From contig NZ_BMPQ01000002.1 of assembly GCF_014647675.1 (NCBI RefSeq), positions 171,065 to 235,064 of the forward strand: 64,000 nt of DNA, given 5' to 3'. Position numbers and translations under genes: made by a program. Positions 7,830 through 16,276 of the stretch are shown in pieces. The DNA is from Streptomyces flaveus (GTDB lineage: Bacteria > Actinomycetota > Actinomycetes > Streptomycetales > Streptomycetaceae). The notes beneath the pieces are model-generated. The model was given only the letters and a program-made list of their open reading frames with translations, was not told where the DNA came from and did no database searches. Numbering within the stretch: the first letter of the stretch is position 1; every line of letters begins with the position of its first letter.

Positions 7830-9461
7830 TCAGCCCATGTGCGGGTACGGGTAGTCCGTCGGCGGGACCAGGGTTTCCTTGATGGCTCGGGTGAGGGTCC
7901 AGCGCTGGAGGTTCTGGGGGGCGCCGGCCTTGTCGTTGGTGCCGGAGTTGCGGCCGCCGCCGAAGGGCTGCTGGCCGACGACGGCGCCGGTGGACTTGTC
8001 GTTGATGTAGAAGTTGCCGGCCGCGTAGCGGAGTTTCTCCGCCGTGTACGCCGCCGCCGCGCGGTCGTTCGCGATGACGGCGCCCGTGAGCGCGTAGTCG
8101 GACACCGACTCCATCTGGGTCAGCATCTCCTCGTACTTCTCGTCGTCGTAGACGTGCACGGCGAGGAACGGGCCGAAGTACTCCGTCGTGAAGACCTCGT
8201 TGGCCGGGTCGGAGCACTCGACGACGGTCGGGCGGACGAAGTAGCCCACCGAGTCGTCGTACGAACCGCCCGCGACGATCGTGCACTTCGGGTCCTCGGC
8301 GGCCCGGTCGATGGCCGCCTTGTTCTTCGCGAAGGCGCGCTCGTCGATGACGGCGCCGATGAAGTTCGACAGGTCGGTGACGTCACCCATCTTGATGCCG
8401 TCGACCTCGGCCGCGAACTCCTCCTTGAAACCGGCGTTCCAGATGGAGGCCGGGACGTACGCGCGGGAGGTCGCCGAACACTTCTGCCCCTGGTACTCGA
8501 AGGCGCCCCGGGTCAGCGCGGTCTTCAGCACGGCACGGTCCGCGGAGGGGTGCGCGACGAGGAAGTCCTTGCCGCCCGTCTCGCCGACCAGACGCGGGTA
8601 CGTGCGGTACTTGTCGATGTTCGCGCCGACCGTCTTCCACAGGTGACGGAAGGTCTTCGTCGAGCCCGTGAAGTGGATGCCGGCGAGGTCGCGGTGGTTC
8701 AGGGCGACCTCGGAGACGGCCAGACCGTCGCCCGTCACCAGGTTGATGACGCCCTTGGGCAGGCCCGCCTCCTCCAGCAGCTGCATCAGCAGGACGGCCG
8801 CGTGGGTCTGCGTCGGGGACGGCTTCCACACGACGACGTTGCCCATGAGGGCGGGCGCGGTCGGCAGGTTGCCGGCGATCGCCGTGAAATTGAACGGCGT
8901 GATCGCGTAGACGAAGCCCTCCAGCGGGCGGTGGTCGAGACGGTTCCAGACGCCGGTGGAGTTGGCCGGCGGCTGCTCGGCGAGCAGGTCACGGGCGTAC
9001 TTGACGTTGAAGCGCCAGAAGTCGATCAGCTCGCAGGGGGTGTCGATCTCGGCCTGCTGCGCGGTCTTCGACTGGCCGAGCATGGTGGAGGCGGCCAGCG
9101 TCTCGCGCCAGGTCGTGGACAGCAGCTCGGCGGCGCGCAGGATGATCGCGGCGCGGTCGTCGAAGGACATCGCGCGCCAGGCGGGCGCGGCGGCCAGGGC
9201 CGCGTCGATCGCGTCCTGCGCGTCCTGCTGCGTGGCGTTGCGGAAGGTGCCGAGCACGGCCTTGCGGTTGTGCGGCTGCACGACCTGGAACGGCTCGCCG
9301 CCGCCCATCCGCTTCTCGCCGCCGATGGTGCAGGGCAGGTCGACCGGGTTCTCGGCCAGCTCCTTGAGCTTGGCCTCCAGGCGGGTGCGCTCGGGAGAGC
9401 CGGGGGCGTAGCCGTGCACCGGCTCGTTGACGGGGGTGGGGACCTGGGTCACAGCGTCCAT
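7830..9461 (-). CDS. pruA: L-glutamate gamma-semialdehyde (1-pyrroline-5-carboxylate) dehydrogenase
   Basis: 543 aa, the usual length of the stand-alone enzyme. Oxidises glutamate semialdehyde to glutamate with NAD+, the second step of proline breakdown. Aldehyde-dehydrogenase landmarks: ITPFNFTAIAGNLP near 190, WKPSPTQTHAA near 213, HFTGSTKTF near 263, the catalytic glutamate in LVGETGGKDF near 293 and the catalytic cysteine in YQGQKCSATSRAY near 327; the C-terminal QPFGGGRNSGTNDKAG is typical of the P5C branch. The next gene upstream on the strand is proline dehydrogenase, 32 bp away, so the two are very likely co-transcribed. It converges on the GH97 gene with a strong terminator between. 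Confidence 0.95.
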   Translation of the reverse strand: MDAVTQVPTPVNEPVHGYAPGSPERTRLEAKLKELAENPVDLPCTIGGEKRMGGGEPFQVVQPHNRKAVLGTFRNATQQDAQDAIDAALAAAPAWRAMSFDDRAAIILRAAELLSTTWRETLAASTMLGQSKTAQQAEIDTPCELIDFWRFNVKYARDLLAEQPPANSTGVWNRLDHRPLEGFVYAITPFNFTAIAGNLPTAPALMGNVVVWKPSPTQTHAAVLLMQLLEEAGLPKGVINLVTGDGLAVSEVALNHRDLAGIHFTGSTKTFRHLWKTVGANIDKYRTYPRLVGETGGKDFLVAHPSADRAVLKTALTRGAFEYQGQKCSATSRAYVPASIWNAGFKEEFAAEVDGIKMGDVTDLSNFIGAVIDERAFAKNKAAIDRAAEDPKCTIVAGGSYDDSVGYFVRPTVVECSDPANEVFTTEYFGPFLAVHVYDDEKYEEMLTQMESVSDYALTGAVIANDRAAAAYTAEKLRYAAGNFYINDKSTGAVVGQQPFGGGRNSGTNDKAGAPQNLQRWTLTRAIKETLVPPTDYPYPHMG

Positions 9462-9493
9462 GAGGTTCCGAACTCCTTAACTGAGCGGTGGGG

Positions 9494-10420
9494 TCAGCCC
9501 TTGGTGATCATCGAGCGGGCGAAGAAGCGGAGGTTCGCCGGCTTCTCCGCGAGACGCCGCATGAAGTAGCCGTACCAGTCGGTGCCGTACGCCGTGTAGA
9601 CGCGCACGCGGTGGCCCTCGGCGGCGAGCCGGGTCTGCTCCTCGCCGCGGATGCCGTACAGCATCTGGAACTCGTAGTCGTCCAGTTTGCGTCCCACGCG
9701 CCGGGCCAGCTCCTGGGTGATGGCGATGAGGCGTGGGTCGTGGGACCCGATCATCGGGTAGCCCTCACCCTCCATCAGGATCTTCAGGATGCGGACGTAC
9801 GCCTTGTCGATCTCGGCCTTGTCCTGGTACGCGACCGACGCGGTCTCCTTGTACGCCCCTTTCACGATACGCACGCGGCTGCCGTTCGCGGCGAGACGGC
9901 GGGCGTCGGCCTCCGTGCGGAACAGGTAGGCCTGGATCACGCAGCCGGTCTGCGGGAAGTCCTTCCGCAGCTCCTCGTGGATGGCGAACATCGAGTCGAG
10001 GGTGGTGTGGTCCTCCGCGTCCAGCGTGACGGTGGTGCCGATGCGGGCGGCGGCCTCGACGACGGGGCGGACGTTGGCGAGCGCCAGCTCGTGACCGCCG
10101 GGAAGCGCCTGGCCGAAGAGGGTCAGCTTGACCGACATCTCGGCCCGCTCGCCCAGGCCGAGGCCTTCGAGGTGGTCGATCAGTCGCAGGTACGCGTCGC
10201 GCGCCGCCGTCGACTGTTCGGGCGTGGTGATGTCCTCGCCGACCACGTCCAGGCTGACCTCAAGGCCACGGTCGGCGAGGTGCTTGACGACCGGTACGAC
10301 GTCGTCGACCGTCTCACCGGCGATGAACCGCTCGACGACCGGCTTCGTCACCGGGGCCGCCGACACCAGTCGGCGCATTCTGTCGCTGCGCGAGGCGGCG
10401 AGAATCACGGGTCCCAACAC
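9494..10420 (-). CDS. Proline dehydrogenase (PRODH)
   Basis: 308 aa from a GTG at 10420 preceded by TGGAGG; the frame continues upstream but that extension looks non-coding. FAD-dependent oxidation of L-proline to pyrroline-5-carboxylate, passing electrons to the respiratory chain at the membrane. Single-domain bacterial form. Landmarks: LDVVGED near 75, MSVKLTLFGQ near 115, VTLDAEDHTTLDSM near 150, IQAYLFRTEAD near 180, VRIVKGAYKE near 202, and the substrate arginines region YGIRGEEQTRLAAEGHRVRVYTAYG cut here to YGIRGEEQ and VRVYTAYG near 260-285. First gene of the proline operon, divergent from a PucR-type regulator. Confidence 0.93.
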   Translation of the reverse strand: MLGPVILAASRSDRMRRLVSAAPVTKPVVERFIAGETVDDVVPVVKHLADRGLEVSLDVVGEDITTPEQSTAARDAYLRLIDHLEGLGLGERAEMSVKLTLFGQALPGGHELALANVRPVVEAAARIGTTVTLDAEDHTTLDSMFAIHEELRKDFPQTGCVIQAYLFRTEADARRLAANGSRVRIVKGAYKETASVAYQDKAEIDKAYVRILKILMEGEGYPMIGSHDPRLIAITQELARRVGRKLDDYEFQMLYGIRGEEQTRLAAEGHRVRVYTAYGTDWYGYFMRRLAEKPANLRFFARSMITKG

Positions 10421-10618
10421 GGGGCAACCTCCACAACAGCGACCAGCAGGGGGGCCGTAACCACACGTTCGCGGGTGAACGGTGCGGCGACGGCGCGGAG
10501 AACCACCGTGAAACTTAAGGATCCCTCCGATCGTGGGCCATCGACAGACGTCACGCATCCGTGCCCTGGATCTCAGACATCTGTATGAAGGGCGTGGAAA
10601 ATGCGGGAGAATGCCCGA

Positions 10619-11866
10619 GTGACGCAGGCGAAAGGCGAGTACCAGGAGCTGGTCGACGAGATCTCGGAGCTCCTCGGCGCCCCCGCGACGCTGGAGAACC
10701 GGGACTTCGAGCTGATCGCCTTCGGCGCGTACGACAGCGACAGCGAGATCGACGAGTCCGCCCTCGATCCCGTGCGGACCCGCTCGATCCTCACGCGCCG
10801 TTCCACCACGGCGGTCCGCACCTGGTTCGAGGGCTTCGGCATCGCCCGGGCCACCGGCCCGGTCCGTATCCCGCCGACACCCGAGGCGGGGGTGTACCGG
10901 GGGCGGGTGTGCCTTCCGGTACGTCATCGGGGGCTCGTCCTCGGTTACGTATGGCTGCTCGCCGACGAGCCGGGCCCCACCGAGGAGCAGCTCGGCGCGG
11001 CCATGGAGGTGACCGCCCGGATCGGCGACCTCCTCGCGGACGAGGCCCAGGCGGGCGCGGACCTGACCCGTGAGCTGCGCGCCGTCCTGACCGCCGAGCG
11101 CGGCTGGCCGCGGGACATGGCGGTGGCGGAGCTGCGTACGGCACTCGGCATACGCGGCGAGGGCCTCCACACGGTGGTCTGCGTGACCCCCTGGCCGTCC
11201 GCCGACCCGGACGACGCGCCTTCGGTCCGTACGATCCCGGGGGCGACGGCCCTGTGCACGGTCCCGTGGGGCACCACCGGCCAGAGCCTGGCGCTACTGG
11301 TGCGGCTGCGCTCGTCGACGGTGCTGACTCCGGCTACTTCGGCGGCTGCGCGGCTGCTGAGGGAGGCGGAGGGGATGGGAGGGGGGTCCGGCCTGGCGGC
11401 TGGAACGCGGGGGGCTTCCGGAGGCCGGGCGGACGGGGCGCGGGAGGCCTCGGGAGGCCCGGCGGCGGGAATCGCCGCACCCCGCAGCGGCCTCGCCGAA
11501 CTCGGCGCCGCCTGGCACGAGGCCTCGGCCGCGGCCGGCGCGGCCCTGGCCGAACCCGGGCTCGGCCCGGTCGCCGAGTGGGCCTCCATCGGCCCGTACC
11601 GTCTGCTGACGGCTCTGCCCGCGGAGGCGGCCCACGACCCCGTCGTACGCCCCCTGCTGGACCCGGCCCACCGTGAACTGGCCCGCACCGCCGAGGCGTT
11701 CCTCGACTGCGCGGGCCAGGCGGGCCGCACGGCAGCCCACCTGGGCATCCACCGCCAGACCCTCTACTACCGCCTCTCCCGCGTCGAACAGCTCACCGGC
11801 CTGGACCTGGACGACGGCGAGGACCGCCTGCTCCTGCACATGACGCTGAAGGCGCAGCGTCTCTGA
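10619..11866 (+). CDS. PucR-type transcriptional regulator, probable regulator of the proline genes
   Basis: 415 aa from the GTG at 10619, which has GGGAGA at 8 nt; an ATG six codons earlier (10601) is possible. The C terminus has the PucR helix-turn-helix, with [20 protein letters not shown] near residues 365-385 followed by [16 protein letters not shown]. The N-terminal 250 residues form a GAF-like/CdaR sensory region, and residues 240-290 are a low-complexity Gly/Ala/Arg linker. Such regulators control use of proline and purines in actinobacteria. Because it is divergent from PRODH across 198 bp, I infer that it activates or represses that operon in response to proline. Confidence 0.8.
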   Translation: MTQAKGEYQELVDEISELLGAPATLENRDFELIAFGAYDSDSEIDESALDPVRTRSILTRRSTTAVRTWFEGFGIARATGPVRIPPTPEAGVYRGRVCLPVRHRGLVLGYVWLLADEPGPTEEQLGAAMEVTARIGDLLADEAQAGADLTRELRAVLTAERGWPRDMAVAELRTALGIRGEGLHTVVCVTPWPSADPDDAPSVRTIPGATALCTVPWGTTGQSLALLVRLRSSTVLTPATSAAARLLREAEGMGGGSGLAAGTRGASGGRADGAREASGGPAAGIAAPRSGLAELGAAWHEASAAAGAALAEPGLGPVAEWASIGPYRLLTALPAEAAHDPVVRPLLDPAHRELARTAEAFLDCAGQAGRTAAHLGIHRQTLYYRLSRVEQLTGLDLDDGEDRLLLHMTLKAQRL

Positions 11867-11884
11867 GCCCTACCCGCGTCGGTC

Positions 11885-12391
11885 TCAGGCCAGGGACTCG
11901 AAGTACGCCTTCTGCGCGGGGTAGTAGTCGTCGAAGTCCGGGCGGGGCCCGTCCGTGCGGGCGGCGGTGAGCATGTCCAGGTAGTACTCCCAGCCGGGGC
12001 CGGTCGAGCCGAGATCCTCCGTGGAGGTGAGGTGGTGGACCAGGCGGAGTTCGGTGGTGCCGTCGGTCTCGGCCAGGAGCAGTTCAAGGGACCAGACGCC
12101 GGCCTCGTCCTCAGTCGTGACGGCGAGCCGGTGCGGAGGTTCGCAGGCCTCGATGCGCATCGGCATCCAGGGCGCCGACTCCTCGAAGGCCATCTGCGCC
12201 TCGATGGTGCGGCCCGGCGCCGCCTCGCCGCGCCACGGCCCGAACCAGCGTGCCGTGCGCTCCGGCTCGGTGACGCTCGCCCAGACGTCGTCGACGGGGG
12301 CGCGGTAGGTGCGGGTGAGGATCAGGTCGTATCCAGTCGGCGTGGGTACGAGCCGCCCGGTGGGTGTGGGTTCCGAGGTCGTGCCAGTCAT
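11885..12391 (-). CDS. SRPBCC (AHSA1/START-like) domain protein
   Basis: 168 aa. Typical of the activator-of-Hsp90 C-terminal-like family: LTRTYRAPVDDVWASVTEPERTARWFG (shown as TYRAPVDDVWASVTEPE) near 26-45, MPMRIEACEPPHRLAVT near 77, and the terminal helix region GWEYYLDMLTAAR. These proteins form a deep hydrophobic pocket for lipids or aromatic ligands; no enzymatic residues can be assigned. Its start overlaps the stop of an ArsR-type regulator by 4 bp, a very common bacterial pairing in which the regulator controls the pair. It converges on the PucR gene with only 18 bp between. Confidence 0.8.
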   Translation of the reverse strand: MTGTTSEPTPTGRLVPTPTGYDLILTRTYRAPVDDVWASVTEPERTARWFGPWRGEAAPGRTIEAQMAFEESAPWMPMRIEACEPPHRLAVTTEDEAGVWSLELLLAETDGTTELRLVHHLTSTEDLGSTGPGWEYYLDMLTAARTDGPRPDFDDYYPAQKAYFESLA

Positions 12392-12771
12392 GCCGTGTCC
12401 TCCCTGGAGTGGTGCGCGGTGTCGGCGGGCTCCGCCCGGCCGCGGTCCCGGCGTGTGCGGTGCACCTCGGTGTCAAGGGCGGCGAGGCGCGTAGCCCAGT
12501 CCGGGCGCCGTTCGTCGAACTGGGTGAGCCACGCGGCCAGTTCACCCAGCCGGGAGCGGACGAGCGAGTAACGCCGATGCCGTCCGACCTGCTCGTCCCG
12601 CACCAGGCCGCTCTCCCGCAGCACCCGCAGATGACGGCTCACCGCGGGCCGGCTGATGGTGAACCGCGCGGCGATCTCGCCCGCCGTCAGCGGGGCGTGG
12701 CGCAGCATGACCAGGATCTCCCGGCGCACCGGATCGGCGACCGCGACGGCCACCTCGGTCAGTTCGTCCAC
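12388..12771 (-). CDS. ArsR-family winged-helix repressor paired with the SRPBCC gene
   Basis: 127 aa starting at a GTG (12771). Winged helix-turn-helix across residues 8-75: VADPVRREILVML, APLTAGEIAARF, the recognition helix SRPAVSRHLRVLRESGLV and the wing VGRHRRYSLV. No cysteine pair for metal sensing is visible, so this is the non-metal ArsR branch usually linked to SRPBCC genes. The distal 35 residues are charged and likely disordered. A perfect 8-bp dyad sits 8 bp upstream of the start (12779-12798) and a possible -10, TAACCT, lies inside it, which suggests autorepression. Confidence 0.85.
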   Translation of the reverse strand: MDELTEVAVAVADPVRREILVMLRHAPLTAGEIAARFTISRPAVSRHLRVLRESGLVRDEQVGRHRRYSLVRSRLGELAAWLTQFDERRPDWATRLAALDTEVHRTRRDRGRAEPADTAHHSREDTA

Positions 12772-12778
12772 GACTGAA

Positions 12779-12798
12779 GCGTAACCCGTAGGTTACGC
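12779..12798. promoter_or_regulatory. Operator dyad of the ArsR/SRPBCC operon
   Basis: GCGTAACC and GGTTACGC are perfect inverse copies separated by CGTA. On the minus strand TAACCT (12795-12790) within the dyad fits a -10 element, leading to a leader of about 12 nt before the GTG start at 12771. Confidence 0.65.
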
Positions 12799-12854
12799 GT
12801 TGAGCCAGAGGCGGGCCCGAGGTCGGCCAGAGGTTGAAATTCGGACGGGATTAC

Positions 12855-12869
12855 TGAAAACGATTGTCA
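12855..12869. promoter_or_regulatory. Zur/Fur-like box in the promoter of the ABC importer operon
   Basis: TGAAAACGATTGTCA is a 15-bp imperfect dyad (TGANAA...TTNTCA) that closely resembles the boxes of actinobacterial Zur. It lies just before TACGGT (12876-12881), a good -10 element, so binding would block RNA polymerase. This is an A/T-rich island in a very G/C-rich region. Confidence 0.6.
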
Positions 12870-12923
12870 TCATGCTACGGTCAGGCATACGTCCCCTTGA
12901 CCACCCCTTTACCGGAGGGTCCC

Positions 12924-14414
12924 GTGCGTCTGCCCGCCCGCCTTCTCCCCGTGTCCGCGGTCGCCGCCGCCTCCGCCCTGCTCACCGGCTGCTTCTCGGG
13001 GGCCGCCTCGGACAGCTCCGCCGAGGGCGGCGAGAAGCGGGTACGCGTCGCGCACATGCAGCCGCCGCGCTCCGGGCTCTCGCCGCTGTCCGACGATGCG
13101 TTCAAGCTGTCCCGCTGGTCGACCGCCGAGACGCTCGTCAAGCTCGACGCGGAGGGCGACGCCGAACCCGCGCTCGCCACCAAGTGGCAGCAGAACGGCA
13201 AGACCTGGACCTTCGAGATACGTGACGGCGTGACCTTCCACGACGGTACGAAGCTCACCGCCGAGGCCGTCGTACGCTCGCTCACCGAGGCCGCCGGCGC
13301 CTCCCCCAAGCCCCGCATCCTCGACGGCGTGGACCTGACCGTGAAGGCCCAGGGCGACTCGGTCGCCGTCACCACCGGCACCGAGGACCCGCTCGTCCCG
13401 CAGCGGATGAGCTCGCCGCAGCTGTCGATCCTGGCGGCGAAGGCGTACGAGGGGAAGACGGTCAACCCCGTCGGCGCGGGCACCGGTCCCTTCGAGCTGA
13501 AGAAGGTGAACGGCACGTCCTCCGCGTCCCTCGACCGCTACGACGACTACTGGGGCGGCAAGGCCAAGTCCCCCGGAATCGACGTGAAGTTCGTGCCCGA
13601 CGGCACCGCCCGTGCCGCCGCCCTGCGCAGCGGCGAGGCCGACGTCGTCGAGGCGGTGCCGGTCTCGCAGGCCGCGCTGCTCGAGGAGGACCAGATCACC
13701 GAGGTGCCGATGCCGCGCACCAACACCCTGTACCTGAACACCTCCGAAGGTCCTTTCCAGGACGCCGCGTTGAGGGCCGCCGCCCACGAGGCCATCGACG
13801 CCGAGTCGATCGTCAAGGGCGTGTACGAGGACCGCGCCGACGTCGCCGAGGGCCTGCTCGGGCCCGCGCTGCCGTGGGCCGCCGACCTGCGTACGCCGGT
13901 CAAGCGCGCCAAGGCCGGCGACCCGGCCGGGAAGACCATCACCATCGGTACGTTCACCGACCGCGCCGAGCTGCCCGAGGTGGCCCAGACGCTGCAACAG
14001 CAGCTCCAGAAGGCCGGGTTCAAGGTGAAGCTGGACGTCCGCGAGTACGCGAACATCGAATCCGACGCACTGGCGGGCGAGTTCGACGCGTTCATCCTGT
14101 CCCGAGCGACGATCCTCGACTCCGGTGACCCGGCCGCGTACCTCTACAGCGACTTCGGCTCCAAGGGGTCCTTCAACATCTCCCAGCTCTCCGACAAGAC
14201 CGTCGACGCGGCTCTGGACAAGGCCTCCGCGACCAAGGCCGGTGACGCGCGCCGCAAGGCCGTCATCGAGGCGGAGGCCGCGGTGCTCGCCACCGACGCC
14301 GCCATCCCCATGCTGCACGAGCGGGTCATCCAGGGCGACGCGGCCGGTGTCGTCGATGTCGCGCACGATCCGCGGGAGCGTGAGCTGATCACGAAGGACA
14401 CCTACGTCAAGTGA
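12924..14414 (+). CDS. Extracellular solute-binding lipoprotein, Opp/Nik (SBP_bac_5) family
   Basis: 496 aa from the GTG at 12924, which has CGGAGGG upstream; an in-frame ATG at 12864 would fall inside the Zur-like box and is rejected. Signal peptide with lipobox LLTGC, cysteine near residue 23. Family landmarks: WTFEIRDGVTFHDGTKLTAE given here as EIRDGVTFHDGTKL near 90, GTGPFELKK near 188, AALRSGEADVVEAVP near 228, and TLYLNTSEGPFQD near 268 leading to the repeated helix DAALRAAAHEAID. These proteins bind peptides, nickel or metal-chelates outside the cell and feed the ABC permease. It is first in a four-gene operon with overlapping starts. With the Zur-like box I infer a metal or metallophore ligand; the fold alone does not prove it. 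Confidence 0.88.
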   Translation: MRLPARLLPVSAVAAASALLTGCFSGAASDSSAEGGEKRVRVAHMQPPRSGLSPLSDDAFKLSRWSTAETLVKLDAEGDAEPALATKWQQNGKTWTFEIRDGVTFHDGTKLTAEAVVRSLTEAAGASPKPRILDGVDLTVKAQGDSVAVTTGTEDPLVPQRMSSPQLSILAAKAYEGKTVNPVGAGTGPFELKKVNGTSSASLDRYDDYWGGKAKSPGIDVKFVPDGTARAAALRSGEADVVEAVPVSQAALLEEDQITEVPMPRTNTLYLNTSEGPFQDAALRAAAHEAIDAESIVKGVYEDRADVAEGLLGPALPWAADLRTPVKRAKAGDPAGKTITIGTFTDRAELPEVAQTLQQQLQKAGFKVKLDVREYANIESDALAGEFDAFILSRATILDSGDPAAYLYSDFGSKGSFNISQLSDKTVDAALDKASATKAGDARRKAVIEAEAAVLATDAAIPMLHERVIQGDAAGVVDVAHDPRERELITKDTYVK

Positions 14415-16276
14415 CGCTCGTGGCACGCCTGTTGAAGGCGGCGAGAACACCGGGCAGCCGGGCCGGACTCACCCGGCTCGGCTGCCTCGCGGCCGTCCTC
14501 GCCACCGTCGGACTGCTCCCCTGGCTCTCCGGCCGCGACCCCGCGCTCACCGTGCTGCGCGCCCGGTCCGCCGAGCAGGAAGCGACCGAGGAGGCGCTGG
14601 ACGCGATCCGGGAGGATCTCGGACTGGGCGCGGGTCCCCTTTCCCTGCTGGGGAATTGGGCCTCCGGACTGCTCCGCGGCGACTTCGGCACCTCCTGGGT
14701 GTCGGGCACCGACGTACTGCCGTCGGTGGTGGCCGGGCTCCAGGTGTCGCTGTCCCTGATGGGCGCCGCCCTCGGCGTCGCGCTGCTGGTCGCCTGCGCC
14801 CTGGTCGCGCCCGTGCTCGTACGCGCCCGGGGGTCGGCAGGATCGTTGGCCGCGATGCTCGTCGCGCTGCCCGAATTCCTGCTCGCCACGCTCGCGTTGC
14901 TGGTGGGCGGTGTGTGGCTGGGCTGGCTGCCGACCTCCGGCTGGGTGGGCCCGCAGTACATGGTGCTGCCCGCCCTCGCCCTGGGCATCCCCGCGGGCGG
15001 TCTGCTCGGCCGTCTGGTCGCCGACGCGCTGCCCGCCGTGCTCGAGGAGCGGTGGGTGGAGCTGTGGCGGGGTGCGGGGGTCAGTCAGGCGCGGATCTCG
15101 GCCGCCGCGCTGCGGCGTGTACTGCCGCCGCTGGTACCGCAGTTCGGCATGGTCGCCGTCGGTCTCACGGGCGGGGCGGTCGCCGTGGAGGTCGTGTTCG
15201 CGGTGCCGGGCATCGGGCGTACGGCGCTGGGGGCGGCCAAGTCGCAGGACCTGCCGCTGCTCCAGGGTTCGGTCCTCGCGCTGCTCACGCTGGGCCTGGT
15301 CGCGGGTGCGCTGGCGGCCCTCGTACGGCGCCGGCTGCTGGGCCCGGCGCTGCGGGACGCGGGGCTGACGCTGCCCGCGGCCCGTCCGGTCCGGGCGCAT
15401 CCGGCCGTTCCGGTGGCACTCGGGGCAGTGCTGCTCACTTGTATCGGCTGGGGGCTGCTGCGCGACCCGTACGCCGTGGACACGACCGCCCGCCTCCAGG
15501 CGCCGTCGTGGGCGTACCCGCTCGGCACGGACGGGCTCGGCCGTGACGTGCTGGCCCGGCTCGGGCACGGGGCGGCGTCGACGGTCGGCACGGCCGCCGC
15601 GGTCTGCCTGGTCAGTCTGCTCCTCGCGCTCGCCCTCGGCTTCCTGCCGTCCGTGGCCGCAGGCTCCTCGGACATCGCCAACGCGCTGCCGCCGGTGATC
15701 GTCGGCATCCTCGTCGCGGCGGCAGCGGGCCCCGGCACGGGCGGCGCGGCGCTCGCCGTGGCCCTGATCTCCTGGCCTCCGCTGGCGGCCCACGCGGCGG
15801 CACTGGTGCAGGAGGTGCGCGCCTCGACGTTCCTGCACGCCCAACGGGCCATCGGCGCAACGCCGTTCTGGATCCTCACACGCCACGTCCTGCCCTCCGT
15901 GACAGCCCCGGTCGCCCGCCACGCCATCCTGCGCCTGCCGGGCATCGCCCTGGCCCTGGCCTCCCTCGGCTTCCTGGGCCTCGGTGCTCAGCCGCCCGCT
16001 CCGGAGTGGGGGCTGCTCCTTGACGAGTCCCGCGCGTATGTGGAACGGGCTCCGTGGGCGGCGCTGGCTCCGGCGGTCGCGCTGGCGGTGATGGCGGGTC
16101 TTGCGGTGTCGTTGGCGGCTTATGCGGAGAGGGATGCGGGGGGTGCTGGGGGCACGGCCCGGACTGGTTCGGCTTCGGGGCGGGGCCGGTTCGCTGTCGC
16201 CTTTGCCTCGTTCCGTTCCCCCAAGGAGTCCGCCCAGGGATCCGTCAAGGAGTCTCTCAAGGAGCCCGTCCGATGA
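14411..16276 (+). CDS. Fused ABC permease (DppB-like plus DppC-like in one chain)
   Basis: 621 aa. The GTG start overlaps the TGA of the binding protein (GTGA). Opp/Nik importers normally use two permeases of about 320 and 300 residues; this chain contains both. Half 1 (about 1-310) has the cytoplasmic coupling motif WVELWRGAGVSQARI near 214 and VFAVPGIGRTALGAAKSQDLPLLQ near 255 (DppB type). Half 2 (about 330-585) has the PLGTDGLGRDVLARL entry near 372 and a second coupling motif HAQRAIGATPFWILTRHVLP near 475 (DppC type). The last 35 residues are a hydrophilic tail with repeated KES/KEP units, whose DNA contains three AAGGAG sequences ahead of the next gene. The fusion forces equal stoichiometry. 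Confidence 0.88.
   Translation: MTLVARLLKAARTPGSRAGLTRLGCLAAVLATVGLLPWLSGRDPALTVLRARSAEQEATEEALDAIREDLGLGAGPLSLLGNWASGLLRGDFGTSWVSGTDVLPSVVAGLQVSLSLMGAALGVALLVACALVAPVLVRARGSAGSLAAMLVALPEFLLATLALLVGGVWLGWLPTSGWVGPQYMVLPALALGIPAGGLLGRLVADALPAVLEERWVELWRGAGVSQARISAAALRRVLPPLVPQFGMVAVGLTGGAVAVEVVFAVPGIGRTALGAAKSQDLPLLQGSVLALLTLGLVAGALAALVRRRLLGPALRDAGLTLPAARPVRAHPAVPVALGAVLLTCIGWGLLRDPYAVDTTARLQAPSWAYPLGTDGLGRDVLARLGHGAASTVGTAAAVCLVSLLLALALGFLPSVAAGSSDIANALPPVIVGILVAAAAGPGTGGAALAVALISWPPLAAHAAALVQEVRASTFLHAQRAIGATPFWILTRHVLPSVTAPVARHAILRLPGIALALASLGFLGLGAQPPAPEWGLLLDESRAYVERAPWAALAPAVALAVMAGLAVSLAAYAERDAGGAGGTARTGSASGRGRFAVAFASFRSPKESAQGSVKESLKEPVR

Noticed and set aside
6649..8286. 545-residue minus-strand frame that joins the complement of the GH97 gene to a shifted frame of pruA
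   Set aside because: Crosses the strong terminator at 7776-7811 and has no recognisable domain.
7839..9569. 576-residue plus-strand open frame opposite pruA
   Set aside because: Lies entirely on the complement of a well-conserved gene; its Arg/Val/Gly-rich composition is that of an antisense shadow in high-GC DNA.
12864..12923. ATG at 12864 as start of the binding lipoprotein
   Set aside because: It lies within the Zur-like box and would put 20 extra residues before a normal lipoprotein signal; the GTG at 12924 has a good ribosome site.
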